From an uncultured Prevotellaceae bacterium (lineage in GTDB: Bacteria > Bacteroidota > Bacteroidia > Bacteroidales > Bacteroidaceae): a stretch of DNA of 64,000 nt. The stretch is taken from positions 1 to 64,000 of the forward strand of contig ONLL01000002.1 of NCBI GenBank assembly GCA_900318685.1, given 5' to 3'. Position numbers and translations under genes: made by a program. Under the pieces are notes generated by a model. It did no database searches. It saw only the letters and a list, made by a program, of their open reading frames with translations, and was not told where the DNA came from. How positions within the stretch are numbered: the stretch's first letter is position 1; each line of letters begins with the position of its first letter. Of the stretch, positions 26,668-34,881 are shown in pieces.

Positions 26668-26953
26668 CCCGTAAGGTATAGACGGTGCACCCGTAAGGTA
26701 TAGATGGTGCACTCGTAAGGTACGGACCGCACACCCGTAGGGTATAGACGGTACACCCGTAAGGTACGGACGGCGCGATTGCTGGTTACGGACGGCGCGA
26801 TTGCTGGTTACGGACGGCGCGATTGCTGGTTTCGGATGGCGCGATTGCTAGTTTCGGACGGAGCAATAGGCCGTTGCGTACGGACCATACGCTCATCGCC
26901 TACGGAGCGCCAGCTCATCGCGGACGGACGAGGTGCTCGTCGTAGACGAGCGA
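26668..26953. repeat. 22-bp tandem array, 13 units
   Basis: Thirteen consecutive 22-nt units keep exact register from 26668. The first five resemble CCCGTAAGGTATAGACGGTG, the next four ATTGCTGGTTACGGACGGCG, and the last four are more diverged but keep a GGACGG/GGAGCG-like core. There are no spacers between units, so it is not CRISPR. It lies in a 900-nt gene-free region between the VirE promoter and the promoter of the gene at 27153. No open frame in it resembles a protein. Confidence 0.88.
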
Positions 26954-27022
26954 GTGCATGCAGGCCCTTTCTGAAACCTTGTATGGAGCAGATTGGGGGT
27001 AAAATCAAATAACTTGCCGCCT

Positions 27023-27078
27023 TTTAACATAGTTTAAGGAGATGAATAATGATTGTTAATGATTTTTTTGTATCTTTG
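27023..27078 (+). promoter_or_regulatory. promoter module B: inverted repeat plus TATCTTTG
   Basis: TTTAACATAGTTTAA (27023-27037), ATTGTTAA with TTG at 27053-27055, and TATCTTTG (27071-27078). The surrounding block from about 26975 to 27138 is closely similar to 46625-46796, so the two loci share a duplicated regulatory region. Confidence 0.78.
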
Positions 27079-27094
27079 TGACCGAAAACCTAAA

Positions 27095-27118
27095 CCAGCT
27101 GGAAAATGATGAAGCTGG
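27095..27118 (+). promoter_or_regulatory. conserved 5'UTR hairpin CCAGCT...AGCTGG
   Basis: CCAGCT (27095-27100) pairs with AGCTGG (27113-27118) around a 12-nt loop, 35 nt before the ATG of the downstream gene. Confidence 0.68.
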
Positions 27119-27152
27119 GAAATGAATTGAACAACTAAAAAACATTTGAGAT

Positions 27153-30100
27153 ATGAAACAGAGAATTATCTTTATCATGGTCCTTCTCCTCACTGTAATG
27201 GGAGAAGTGAGAGCAGCGGGTACTTACACCATTAACATTACTCACGGCAAAATCCTTAGCAGCGATGATGCGTTTGCTCTCAGTGTGCTTTATTTGTATG
27301 AGGATGTAATCAAAATTTTTGAAGATGGGGAAGGCAATAAAGACGTTACTCAGAACGTCATCCCCTACGGGAATATCACGCTGTTCAGGTATGATACTAA
27401 CACAGGAAAATGCAGCCTGCCATTCACGACTTCCAGTGCAAACAACTTGACGCAGACGCTCAGCCCCAGCACCCAGGCCTTGCTGCCAACTATCTTCCCT
27501 ACCCATCCAAACATTACTAGCATCGCCTTGACATTCCCCGACCCGGAGGTTTATGTAGCATACAACAGTGGTAGCAGTACGCTGACGTTCTGCTACGACC
27601 ATAAGAGGTCAACATTCAGCACCACCTATAATTTGAACACCGGCAGCAATGCTCCTGACTGGAACGGCAAGAACTTGTCGACGGTGACTTTCGATTATAA
27701 CTTCCGCTTTGCCCATCCCACCAGCTGCTACAAATGGTTCGACGGCATGACCTACCTCAAAACAATCAACGGTATCGAATACCTCAACACGAACGACGTC
27801 ACCAACATGGCGTATATGTTCCATGACTGCTCTAATCTTACCAGCATCGATGTAAGCCACTTCAACACAGCCAACGTCACCAACATGTCGTGTATGTTCA
27901 GAGGCTGCGAAGACCTCACCAGCCTCAACGTGAGCAACTTCAATACCTCCAAGGTTACTAACATGTTCCACATGTTCTATGACTGTTACAATCTCACCAG
28001 CCTCAACCTGAGCAACTTCACGATTACCAGCTCAACGACTACCAACAACATGTTTGCTGGCATGAGATCTTTGCAGACGCTGACCCTTTCCAGCTCCTTG
28101 GTGAGCTATCTGAACAGTACTGCTTGCTCGCTTATTGGCACAGATGTTCACGGCAATTTCGACACACCCTGCGCATTGGAATATCCCACCTCTTCGCACC
28201 TGTCAAACGTACAGATAACGGAAGACTACGTGAAGTGGAATGGCGGATACTTCACCTGCGAGAATTGGTGGGCTTACGCTTTCTTGAACGACTCCACCCT
28301 CACCTTCTGCTATGATGACTATTATGAATCGAGGAAGACAACCTCGACGGTCTTCCGCTTGATCACAAACTTTGATATCCCGACATGGTATCTTAAAAGA
28401 GAAAGCATCACATCGGTCATATTCAACTCCTCCTTTAGCATTATCCGACCCAGCAACTGCAAAAGATGGTTCGATGGCATGAAGAACCTCACCAACATTT
28501 CAGGGCTGGGTTACCTCAACACGAGCAAGGTTGACGATATGACAAATATGTTCTCGGACTGCTCTGGGCTCACCAGCCTCGACGTGAGCCACTTCAACAC
28601 CGACGAGGTCATCAGAATGAACCAGATGTTCTATAATTGCTCTGGGCTCACCAGCCTCGACGTGAGCCACTTCAACACCGCCAGCGTCATCGACATGAGT
28701 GACATGTTTAGTGGCTGCTCTAGTCTCACAAGTCTTGACCTGAGCGGATTCACGACTGACAGAGACCCGACCATAGTCAATACAACCCACATGCTGAACA
28801 ATCTGACATCCTTGCGGGAGCTGATTGTTTCAGCCTTTTTGGCCAATTACATGCTTTCCGAAGGCTGTATTGGTATTGGCTCCACTACCTCGCCTTGCAA
28901 CCTGACCTATCCTGACACAGCAAACCCGACCTTCTCGGATGCAACGCCAGACTACGTCGTGTGGAAGGGTGGCTACTTCTGCGATATTAAGCCCTACGTT
29001 AATTTGGATGGCACCCGCCTCACCTTCTACTGCGACAACATGCGCAGCGCCCGCCCGGGTACAATATATAATCTGAACACGGGAACGACTGATACGGAGT
29101 GGGAGACCGCCGGCGTCAACACCACTGTCACTTGGGTAGACTTTGACTCCTCGTTCGCCAATGCCCGGCCGACGACCACCTATTCGTGGTTCTACAATAT
29201 GCAGAATTTGGAACAAATCACAGGATTGCAACAGTTAAACACTAGTGCGGTCACCAATATGGTTTGGATGTTTGGTCGGTGTAGTGCCTTGAAGAGCCTC
29301 GACCTGAGTAGTTTCAACACCGCCAACGTCACCGATATGACTGCAATGTTCTATGGCTGCTCTGGCCTCACGAGCCTTGACCTGGTCAGTTTCAACACCG
29401 CCAACGTCAGCAGCATGAAGTCGATGTTCTATGGATGCTCCGAGCTCGCTACCATCTATGCGGGCGAAGACTGGAATACTGATGGCGTGAGCTCGTCTAA
29501 CAGTACATCTATGTTCGAGGGCTGCACCAGTCTCGTGGGTGGCGAAGGCACAGAATACAGCAGTTATTATGTGAACAAAGATCGCGCCCACATCGACGGT
29601 GGTATAGACAATCCCGGCTACTTCTCCATGAAGCCCTATGCCCAGTTGGATGGCAGCACGCTTACCTTCTACTACGACGCGCAGTACGGTAAGCGCCAGG
29701 GCAGATCCCTCGGATTGAATGCTGACAGGAGTGCCCCCAAATGGTACGTTAATCGCACGAGCATTACATCGGTGATATTCGACTCCTCGTTTGCCAATGC
29801 ATGTCCCGCCACTTGTTTCTGGTGGTTCAGTGGTATGACGAACCTCAACTCTATCGCACATCTTGAATATCTCAATACCGCGAATGTCACCGACATGACG
29901 AGTATGTTCCAAGGCTGCTCTGGACTCGATAACTTGGACCTGAGCAGTTTCAATACCGCCAATGTCACCAACATGAGTAACATGTTCCGTGGCTGCTCTG
30001 ATCTCACCACCATCTACGTGGGCGACGGTTGGACTACTGATGGCTTGACCACTTCTAGTAATATGTTCCTTAATTGCACCCATCTCATGGGCATGTTAGG

Positions 30101-30644
30101 TACGACTTACGATGCTAATCATGTGGATGCCGGGTATGCCCATGTCGACCACGGTCAGAATGATCCCGGCTACTTCACAAAGCAACACAGCTTCATGCTG
30201 GGCGATGTCAACGACGACGATATGGTTGACATCAATGATGCCGTGACACTGGCCAATTACCTCATCGGACAGACTCCTGCGATTTTCATCAGTGATGTTG
30301 CCGACGTTAATCAGGATGGCGAGGTGAGCATTGCCGATGTGACGACTATCATCAACAACGTCCTCGTCGCCGATGCGAAAGCAGATCTGACGGAGAGTAT
30401 TAAAACAAGTAAGGAAAAGCTTAATGTTTGCAAAGATCTGCTTGACGAACTTGACAGTAATCACGACCAGACTGAGCTGTGGGACATGGTGAGCCATATA
30501 GAGACAATGATTCTTTTCATAGAGGCGACGATATACTATGCCGCCACAGAGGATGACATCAGGAATTGCCAAGTCGCCATCATCTCAATCGACAGTGAAC
30601 TGGCTACATTGAATGTGCGTATCAACCAGCTGATGCACGGATGA
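27153..30644 (+). CDS. secreted DUF285 (BspA-like) repeat protein with dockerin and helical tail
   Basis: 1163 residues with a signal peptide (MKQRIIFIMVLLLTVMGEVRA). It has four similar blocks, each opening with a line such as STLTFCYD or GSTLTFYYDAQYG and a W-F/Y-x-M motif (CYKWFDGMTYLKTI), then 25-26-residue DUF285 repeats (LTSIDVSHFNTANVTNMSCMF). Residues about 1015-1075 are a type I dockerin (GDVNDDDMVDINDAV, ADVNQDGEVSIADV). Residues 1076-1163 are a helical, coiled-coil-like tail (TEDDIRNCQ, SIDSELATLNVRI) shared with the proteins at 30730 and 37808. No T9SS tail is visible. Surface display and ligand binding are inferred from the family. It is the first gene of a six-gene co-oriented array, under promoter module B. 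Confidence 0.85.
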   Translation: MKQRIIFIMVLLLTVMGEVRAAGTYTINITHGKILSSDDAFALSVLYLYEDVIKIFEDGEGNKDVTQNVIPYGNITLFRYDTNTGKCSLPFTTSSANNLTQTLSPSTQALLPTIFPTHPNITSIALTFPDPEVYVAYNSGSSTLTFCYDHKRSTFSTTYNLNTGSNAPDWNGKNLSTVTFDYNFRFAHPTSCYKWFDGMTYLKTINGIEYLNTNDVTNMAYMFHDCSNLTSIDVSHFNTANVTNMSCMFRGCEDLTSLNVSNFNTSKVTNMFHMFYDCYNLTSLNLSNFTITSSTTTNNMFAGMRSLQTLTLSSSLVSYLNSTACSLIGTDVHGNFDTPCALEYPTSSHLSNVQITEDYVKWNGGYFTCENWWAYAFLNDSTLTFCYDDYYESRKTTSTVFRLITNFDIPTWYLKRESITSVIFNSSFSIIRPSNCKRWFDGMKNLTNISGLGYLNTSKVDDMTNMFSDCSGLTSLDVSHFNTDEVIRMNQMFYNCSGLTSLDVSHFNTASVIDMSDMFSGCSSLTSLDLSGFTTDRDPTIVNTTHMLNNLTSLRELIVSAFLANYMLSEGCIGIGSTTSPCNLTYPDTANPTFSDATPDYVVWKGGYFCDIKPYVNLDGTRLTFYCDNMRSARPGTIYNLNTGTTDTEWETAGVNTTVTWVDFDSSFANARPTTTYSWFYNMQNLEQITGLQQLNTSAVTNMVWMFGRCSALKSLDLSSFNTANVTDMTAMFYGCSGLTSLDLVSFNTANVSSMKSMFYGCSELATIYAGEDWNTDGVSSSNSTSMFEGCTSLVGGEGTEYSSYYVNKDRAHIDGGIDNPGYFSMKPYAQLDGSTLTFYYDAQYGKRQGRSLGLNADRSAPKWYVNRTSITSVIFDSSFANACPATCFWWFSGMTNLNSIAHLEYLNTANVTDMTSMFQGCSGLDNLDLSSFNTANVTNMSNMFRGCSDLTTIYVGDGWTTDGLTTSSNMFLNCTHLMGMLGTTYDANHVDAGYAHVDHGQNDPGYFTKQHSFMLGDVNDDDMVDINDAVTLANYLIGQTPAIFISDVADVNQDGEVSIADVTTIINNVLVADAKADLTESIKTSKEKLNVCKDLLDELDSNHDQTELWDMVSHIETMILFIEATIYYAATEDDIRNCQVAIISIDSELATLNVRINQLMHG

Positions 30645-30729
30645 CGTACAACGAGCCGTCCGCCTCGTCTCGCGCGCAAAAATATATAATGTGTAATAAT
30701 CAATCAAACAGAACCAAGTATAACAGCAT

Positions 30730-33700
30730 ATGAAACAGATCAGATTCCTACTGGCCGTATTGATGGCCTTCGTGTTCACAGCAAGAGCGTGGGCACAGAC
30801 AAACGAAGCGTATGCCGTGCTCTCCACCGACGGAACCACCCTGACATTCTACTACGACGAGATGAAGGATACGCGTCAGGGAACTGCATTCCCCATTCCC
30901 TGGAAGGGATTTTTCCCAGGATGGTGTCCTGATGATAATGCTACTCCAACCATCACGACTGTCGACTTCGATGATTCATTTGACAACTATCATGGGCTGA
31001 CCACTGCGCGGTATATGTTCTATGGGCAGAAGGTTCTTACTACAATCAATCATATTGAAAGGCTGCATACCGAACATGTGACAACAATGTATGGAATGTT
31101 CGCATATTGTTACAAGCTTCGCGAGCTCGACCTGTCGTCTTTCGACACGTCTAACGTGACTGATATGGGCTTCATGTTCCAGGAATGTAAGGAATTGGCG
31201 AGCCTTGATGTATCGAATTTCAATACGGCCAGTGTTACCAACATGTTTTACATGTTCAATGCTTGTAAAACCTTGAAAAGCCTGAACCTCACTAGCTTCA
31301 ATACGTCGGAGGTGGAGAATATGGAGAATATGTTTGATTATTGCATTTCCTTGACTACCATTTACTGCAATGATGACTGGAGCAAAGGTAAGGTCCAGCA
31401 TTCAGGTAGCATGTTCGACAGATGTAGTCAACTGAAGGGAGCTGTCAGCTATGAGATCGATAACGAAGATGTCACCTACGCCAACCCCACGACGGGCTAT
31501 TTCACAGATGCAATTCCTATCGATGCGGCTCACTTCCCCGATGGCAACTTCCGCGCCTGGCTGCTTGAGCAAGACTATGGCCAGGATGGCTTACTTACGG
31601 GAGCGGAGATTGCTCAGGTGACAGAGATAGATGTGCACTACAAACATATAGCCGACCTCACGGGTATCGAGTACTTCAAGGCACTGACTGACCTTAATTG
31701 CAGTATGAACCAGTTGACAACGATCGACGTGTCAAAGAATACTGCTTTGAAGAAGCTTAATTGCAGCGCCCAGGATGATGGGAACGGAACTTTATTAACC
31801 TCGCTCGATGTGTCAGAGTTAACGGCTTTGGAAATCCTTGATTGCAGTAACAGCAAGATGACGTCTCTTGACGTTTCGAATAACAAAGCCCTGAGAATGC
31901 TTTCTTGTTTTGGCTGCCATCTGACGTCACTCGATTTGTCGCAAAATACAGAACTCACGTTTCTCGATTGTCGTAGTAACCACTACCAACTGACTACGCT
32001 GGATTTGTCGCAGAATATAAAGCTGAGAGATCTTATTATTTACGCCAATCGGATCAATGGTTCCGGAATGGAAGCATTGATACAGAGCCTGCCAGAAGTT
32101 GATCATGGCGTATTAGAAGCTACGTATCGTAGATATTCTAAAGAGGCAAATGCCATAACCCCTGAACAGTTAACAGCCGCCACGACCAAAGGATGGACTG
32201 TAAAAGATGGGATAGATTCAGAGTTTTTGGCAGGTGTGGTAATTAACGACATTACCGTTCCCGATGCTAATTTCCGTGCCGAATTGAACGATAACTATTC
32301 TATTGGCGAAGGATTCCACACCTTCGATGAACTGGACGTTATAACTGTGATGGATTTGTCAGGCAAACAAATTGCTGACCTCACGGGTATTGAGTACTTC
32401 CGGAAAATCACACAGCTTAATTGCTCTAACAACCAGTTGACGACGCTGGACCTTTCGCAGAACAAGGTACTGATGAATCTGACCTGCAGCTTAAACCAGA
32501 TCAGCGGCGCTGGCATGGATCTCCTCGTAGAGAGTCTGCCGACAGTGAACAGGGGTTCTCTCACAGTCAGGGATCCAAGTAATGCAAACGAGAGAAATGT
32601 CATGAACCTGCCTCAGGCGCAAACGGCTATGGCCAAGGGATGGACGGTGATGGATGCCCTTTCCTTCAGCATCGCCATCGATGAAACCTCCTTCCCCGAC
32701 GATAACTTCCGCGCCTGGGTACTTCAGCAGAGCTATGGACAGGACGGAATACTCACGCTGGCCGAAGTCAATCAGGTGACATGGATAGATGTCATGGGCA
32801 AAAAAATTGCCGACCTTACGGGTATCGAGCTCTTCTCCGAGCTTGAAGGCCTGAACTGTCGTAACAATCCCTTGGGGGCACTTGACATGTCGCATAATAC
32901 GAAATTGCTGGATCTCGACTGTTGCGATACAAGGCTCGTGTCGCTGAACATGACAGGATGTGCTCCTACAGGGCTTTTCAATTGCTCTGTCAATATGCTA
33001 AAGGGTGAGGCGATGGATGCATTTATCAGCAGCCTGCCAGCTGTCTCAATGGACCCAATCCCCACCATCCTCATCTATAACGAAAGTAGCAATTATGAAT
33101 ATAACAGGCTGACAACTCAGCAGATAAACGCTATTCTGGCAAAAGGATGGCATTTGGCGTTCTTTATAGATGATCCTATTTATGCGAGTGTTACTAATGC
33201 TGGCGATGTGCCTATCACCAAGTATAACTTCCCTGACAATAACTTCCGTGCATGGCTGATTGCTCAGGATTTTGGAAGCGACTATATCCTCTCTTATGAT
33301 GAGATTGAAGCGACAAAGAGCATCGACGTCTCTGCTGAGGGTATTTCCGACCTCACGGGCCTCGAGTTCTTCTCGGCACTGACTGACCTCAATTGCGAAG
33401 CAAACTGGAATTTGAGCACGCTCGACGTGTCACCTTTCATATATTTGGAAAACCTCAAATGCAATACTAACGCACTCACCTCGCTGGATGTGTCGATGGC
33501 CAGGTCGCTGAAAACACTCAATTGCAGCTACAACAAGCTGACCTCGCTCACCTTTGGTGAAATGAATGGGTCGCTGGAGGATGTCAATTGCTCTCACAAC
33601 CAGCTCACTTCGCTCGATGTGTCTGAGTGTCCGGCACTGACATATCTGTATTGTGGTAATAACCAGATTACAGGCGAAGCAATGGGCGCATTGGTCGGGA

Positions 33701-34812
33701 GTCTGCCTGACCGTAGTCAGACGGAGGGAAGAAGAGGCTTCCTCGATGTGGTTAACAAAAACAGCACCGCTGAGCAGAACGTCATCACCATGGCTCAGGC
33801 TGCCGTTGCCGACGAGAAGAAATGGGAAGTGTACGGCTTCGACATCCCCATCGACGAGGAGCACTTCCCCGACGAAGTGTTCCGCAATCATATGCTCAGC
33901 CTCGACTTTGGACACGACGAAGTGCTGTCGCCATCCGAGATTATGGAAGTGACAGGCTTTGACCTTGTTGATGTCATCGGCATTAGCGACCTTACGGGTA
34001 TTGAGCACTTTAGCGAGTTACATTCTCTCTATTGCCAGAATAATCAGATTACAAAGCTCGATGTCTCTAAGAATACCAAATTGGCCGTACTTTGGTGCTT
34101 TGGCAATCGTCTGGCGGAACTTGACTTGTCCAACAATCCGAAGCTGTCAGATCTTTATATCTATGAGAATAATATTCATGGTGCTGCCATGAGCGCATTG
34201 GTAGAGAGCCTGCCGAAGGTGGAGAATGGTGATCTTCGTGTGTGGAGTGCCTACAACGAAGGAAATGTCATCACAGCGAGTCAGGTTGCCATAGCAACCG
34301 CCAAGGGATGGAAAGTGCTTGATGCCAACAATGATCTCTATGCTGGCGTACCCGTAGAGAAAGGTGATGCCAATGGTGACGGCGAGCTCACCATCGACGA
34401 TGCCGTGGCCGTGGCTAACAGCATCATCGGACAAGGATCAGTCGACGTCGCTGTTGCTGACGTGAACAACGACGGCGAGGTCACCATCGCCGACGTGACG
34501 ATGATCGTCAACAAAGTCCTCCTCGCCGATGCGAAAGCTGAGCTGACGCAAGATGTTATTACGTGTAATGCAATACTCGATATTTGTATAGATCAGCTTG
34601 ACAAACTTGACGTCCATCGCGCTCAGACAGAGCTGTGGGAGATGTTGAGTCGTATAGATGCAGGAATCGAAGCCGTTGAGGCCGAAGTGGCAAATGCCGC
34701 CACAGAGGATGACATCCGGCATTGCCAAGACAACATCGTGTCAATCAAGGATGAACTGGCTACATTGAGAATGCGTATCGTGGAGTTGGAAGCGGAGAAC
34801 CACAACCAATAA
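30730..34812 (+). CDS. secreted DUF285/LRR protein with EF-hand-like modules, dockerin and helical tail
   Basis: 1360 residues with the signal peptide MKQIRFLLAVLMAFVFTARA (cleavage after WAQ). Residues 30-260 are DUF285 repeats (LDLSSFDTSNVTDMGFMFQ). Five modules follow, each with FPDxNFRAWLL, an EF-hand-like segment (YGQDGLLTGAEI), IADLTGIEYF and LRRs (LTDLNCSMNQLTTIDVSKN), and a closing MxALVxSLP...KGWTV unit. Near 1210-1267 is a dockerin (GDANGDGELTIDDAV, ADVNNDGEVTIADV), then a tail of about 90 residues (ATEDDIRHCQ, IKDELATLRMRIVELEAE). The first 88 nt of the gene are nearly identical to those at 34882 and 37808. Likely a surface binding protein; the ligand is unknown. Confidence 0.85.
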   Translation: MKQIRFLLAVLMAFVFTARAWAQTNEAYAVLSTDGTTLTFYYDEMKDTRQGTAFPIPWKGFFPGWCPDDNATPTITTVDFDDSFDNYHGLTTARYMFYGQKVLTTINHIERLHTEHVTTMYGMFAYCYKLRELDLSSFDTSNVTDMGFMFQECKELASLDVSNFNTASVTNMFYMFNACKTLKSLNLTSFNTSEVENMENMFDYCISLTTIYCNDDWSKGKVQHSGSMFDRCSQLKGAVSYEIDNEDVTYANPTTGYFTDAIPIDAAHFPDGNFRAWLLEQDYGQDGLLTGAEIAQVTEIDVHYKHIADLTGIEYFKALTDLNCSMNQLTTIDVSKNTALKKLNCSAQDDGNGTLLTSLDVSELTALEILDCSNSKMTSLDVSNNKALRMLSCFGCHLTSLDLSQNTELTFLDCRSNHYQLTTLDLSQNIKLRDLIIYANRINGSGMEALIQSLPEVDHGVLEATYRRYSKEANAITPEQLTAATTKGWTVKDGIDSEFLAGVVINDITVPDANFRAELNDNYSIGEGFHTFDELDVITVMDLSGKQIADLTGIEYFRKITQLNCSNNQLTTLDLSQNKVLMNLTCSLNQISGAGMDLLVESLPTVNRGSLTVRDPSNANERNVMNLPQAQTAMAKGWTVMDALSFSIAIDETSFPDDNFRAWVLQQSYGQDGILTLAEVNQVTWIDVMGKKIADLTGIELFSELEGLNCRNNPLGALDMSHNTKLLDLDCCDTRLVSLNMTGCAPTGLFNCSVNMLKGEAMDAFISSLPAVSMDPIPTILIYNESSNYEYNRLTTQQINAILAKGWHLAFFIDDPIYASVTNAGDVPITKYNFPDNNFRAWLIAQDFGSDYILSYDEIEATKSIDVSAEGISDLTGLEFFSALTDLNCEANWNLSTLDVSPFIYLENLKCNTNALTSLDVSMARSLKTLNCSYNKLTSLTFGEMNGSLEDVNCSHNQLTSLDVSECPALTYLYCGNNQITGEAMGALVGSLPDRSQTEGRRGFLDVVNKNSTAEQNVITMAQAAVADEKKWEVYGFDIPIDEEHFPDEVFRNHMLSLDFGHDEVLSPSEIMEVTGFDLVDVIGISDLTGIEHFSELHSLYCQNNQITKLDVSKNTKLAVLWCFGNRLAELDLSNNPKLSDLYIYENNIHGAAMSALVESLPKVENGDLRVWSAYNEGNVITASQVAIATAKGWKVLDANNDLYAGVPVEKGDANGDGELTIDDAVAVANSIIGQGSVDVAVADVNNDGEVTIADVTMIVNKVLLADAKAELTQDVITCNAILDICIDQLDKLDVHRAQTELWEMLSRIDAGIEAVEAEVANAATEDDIRHCQDNIVSIKDELATLRMRIVELEAENHNQ

Positions 34813-34881
34813 CCCAATCCCATACGCGCGCATGTGAATAATAATGTGTAATGAGAACTCAATAACGAAGAATCATTGCTT

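Noticed and set aside
26668-26953. CRISPR array
   Set aside because: The 22-bp units are contiguous with no spacers, and no cas genes are nearby.
26779-27012. Small arginine-rich protein coded by the 22-bp array
   Set aside because: The frame is a by-product of the repeat, has no family signals and ends inside the promoter block.
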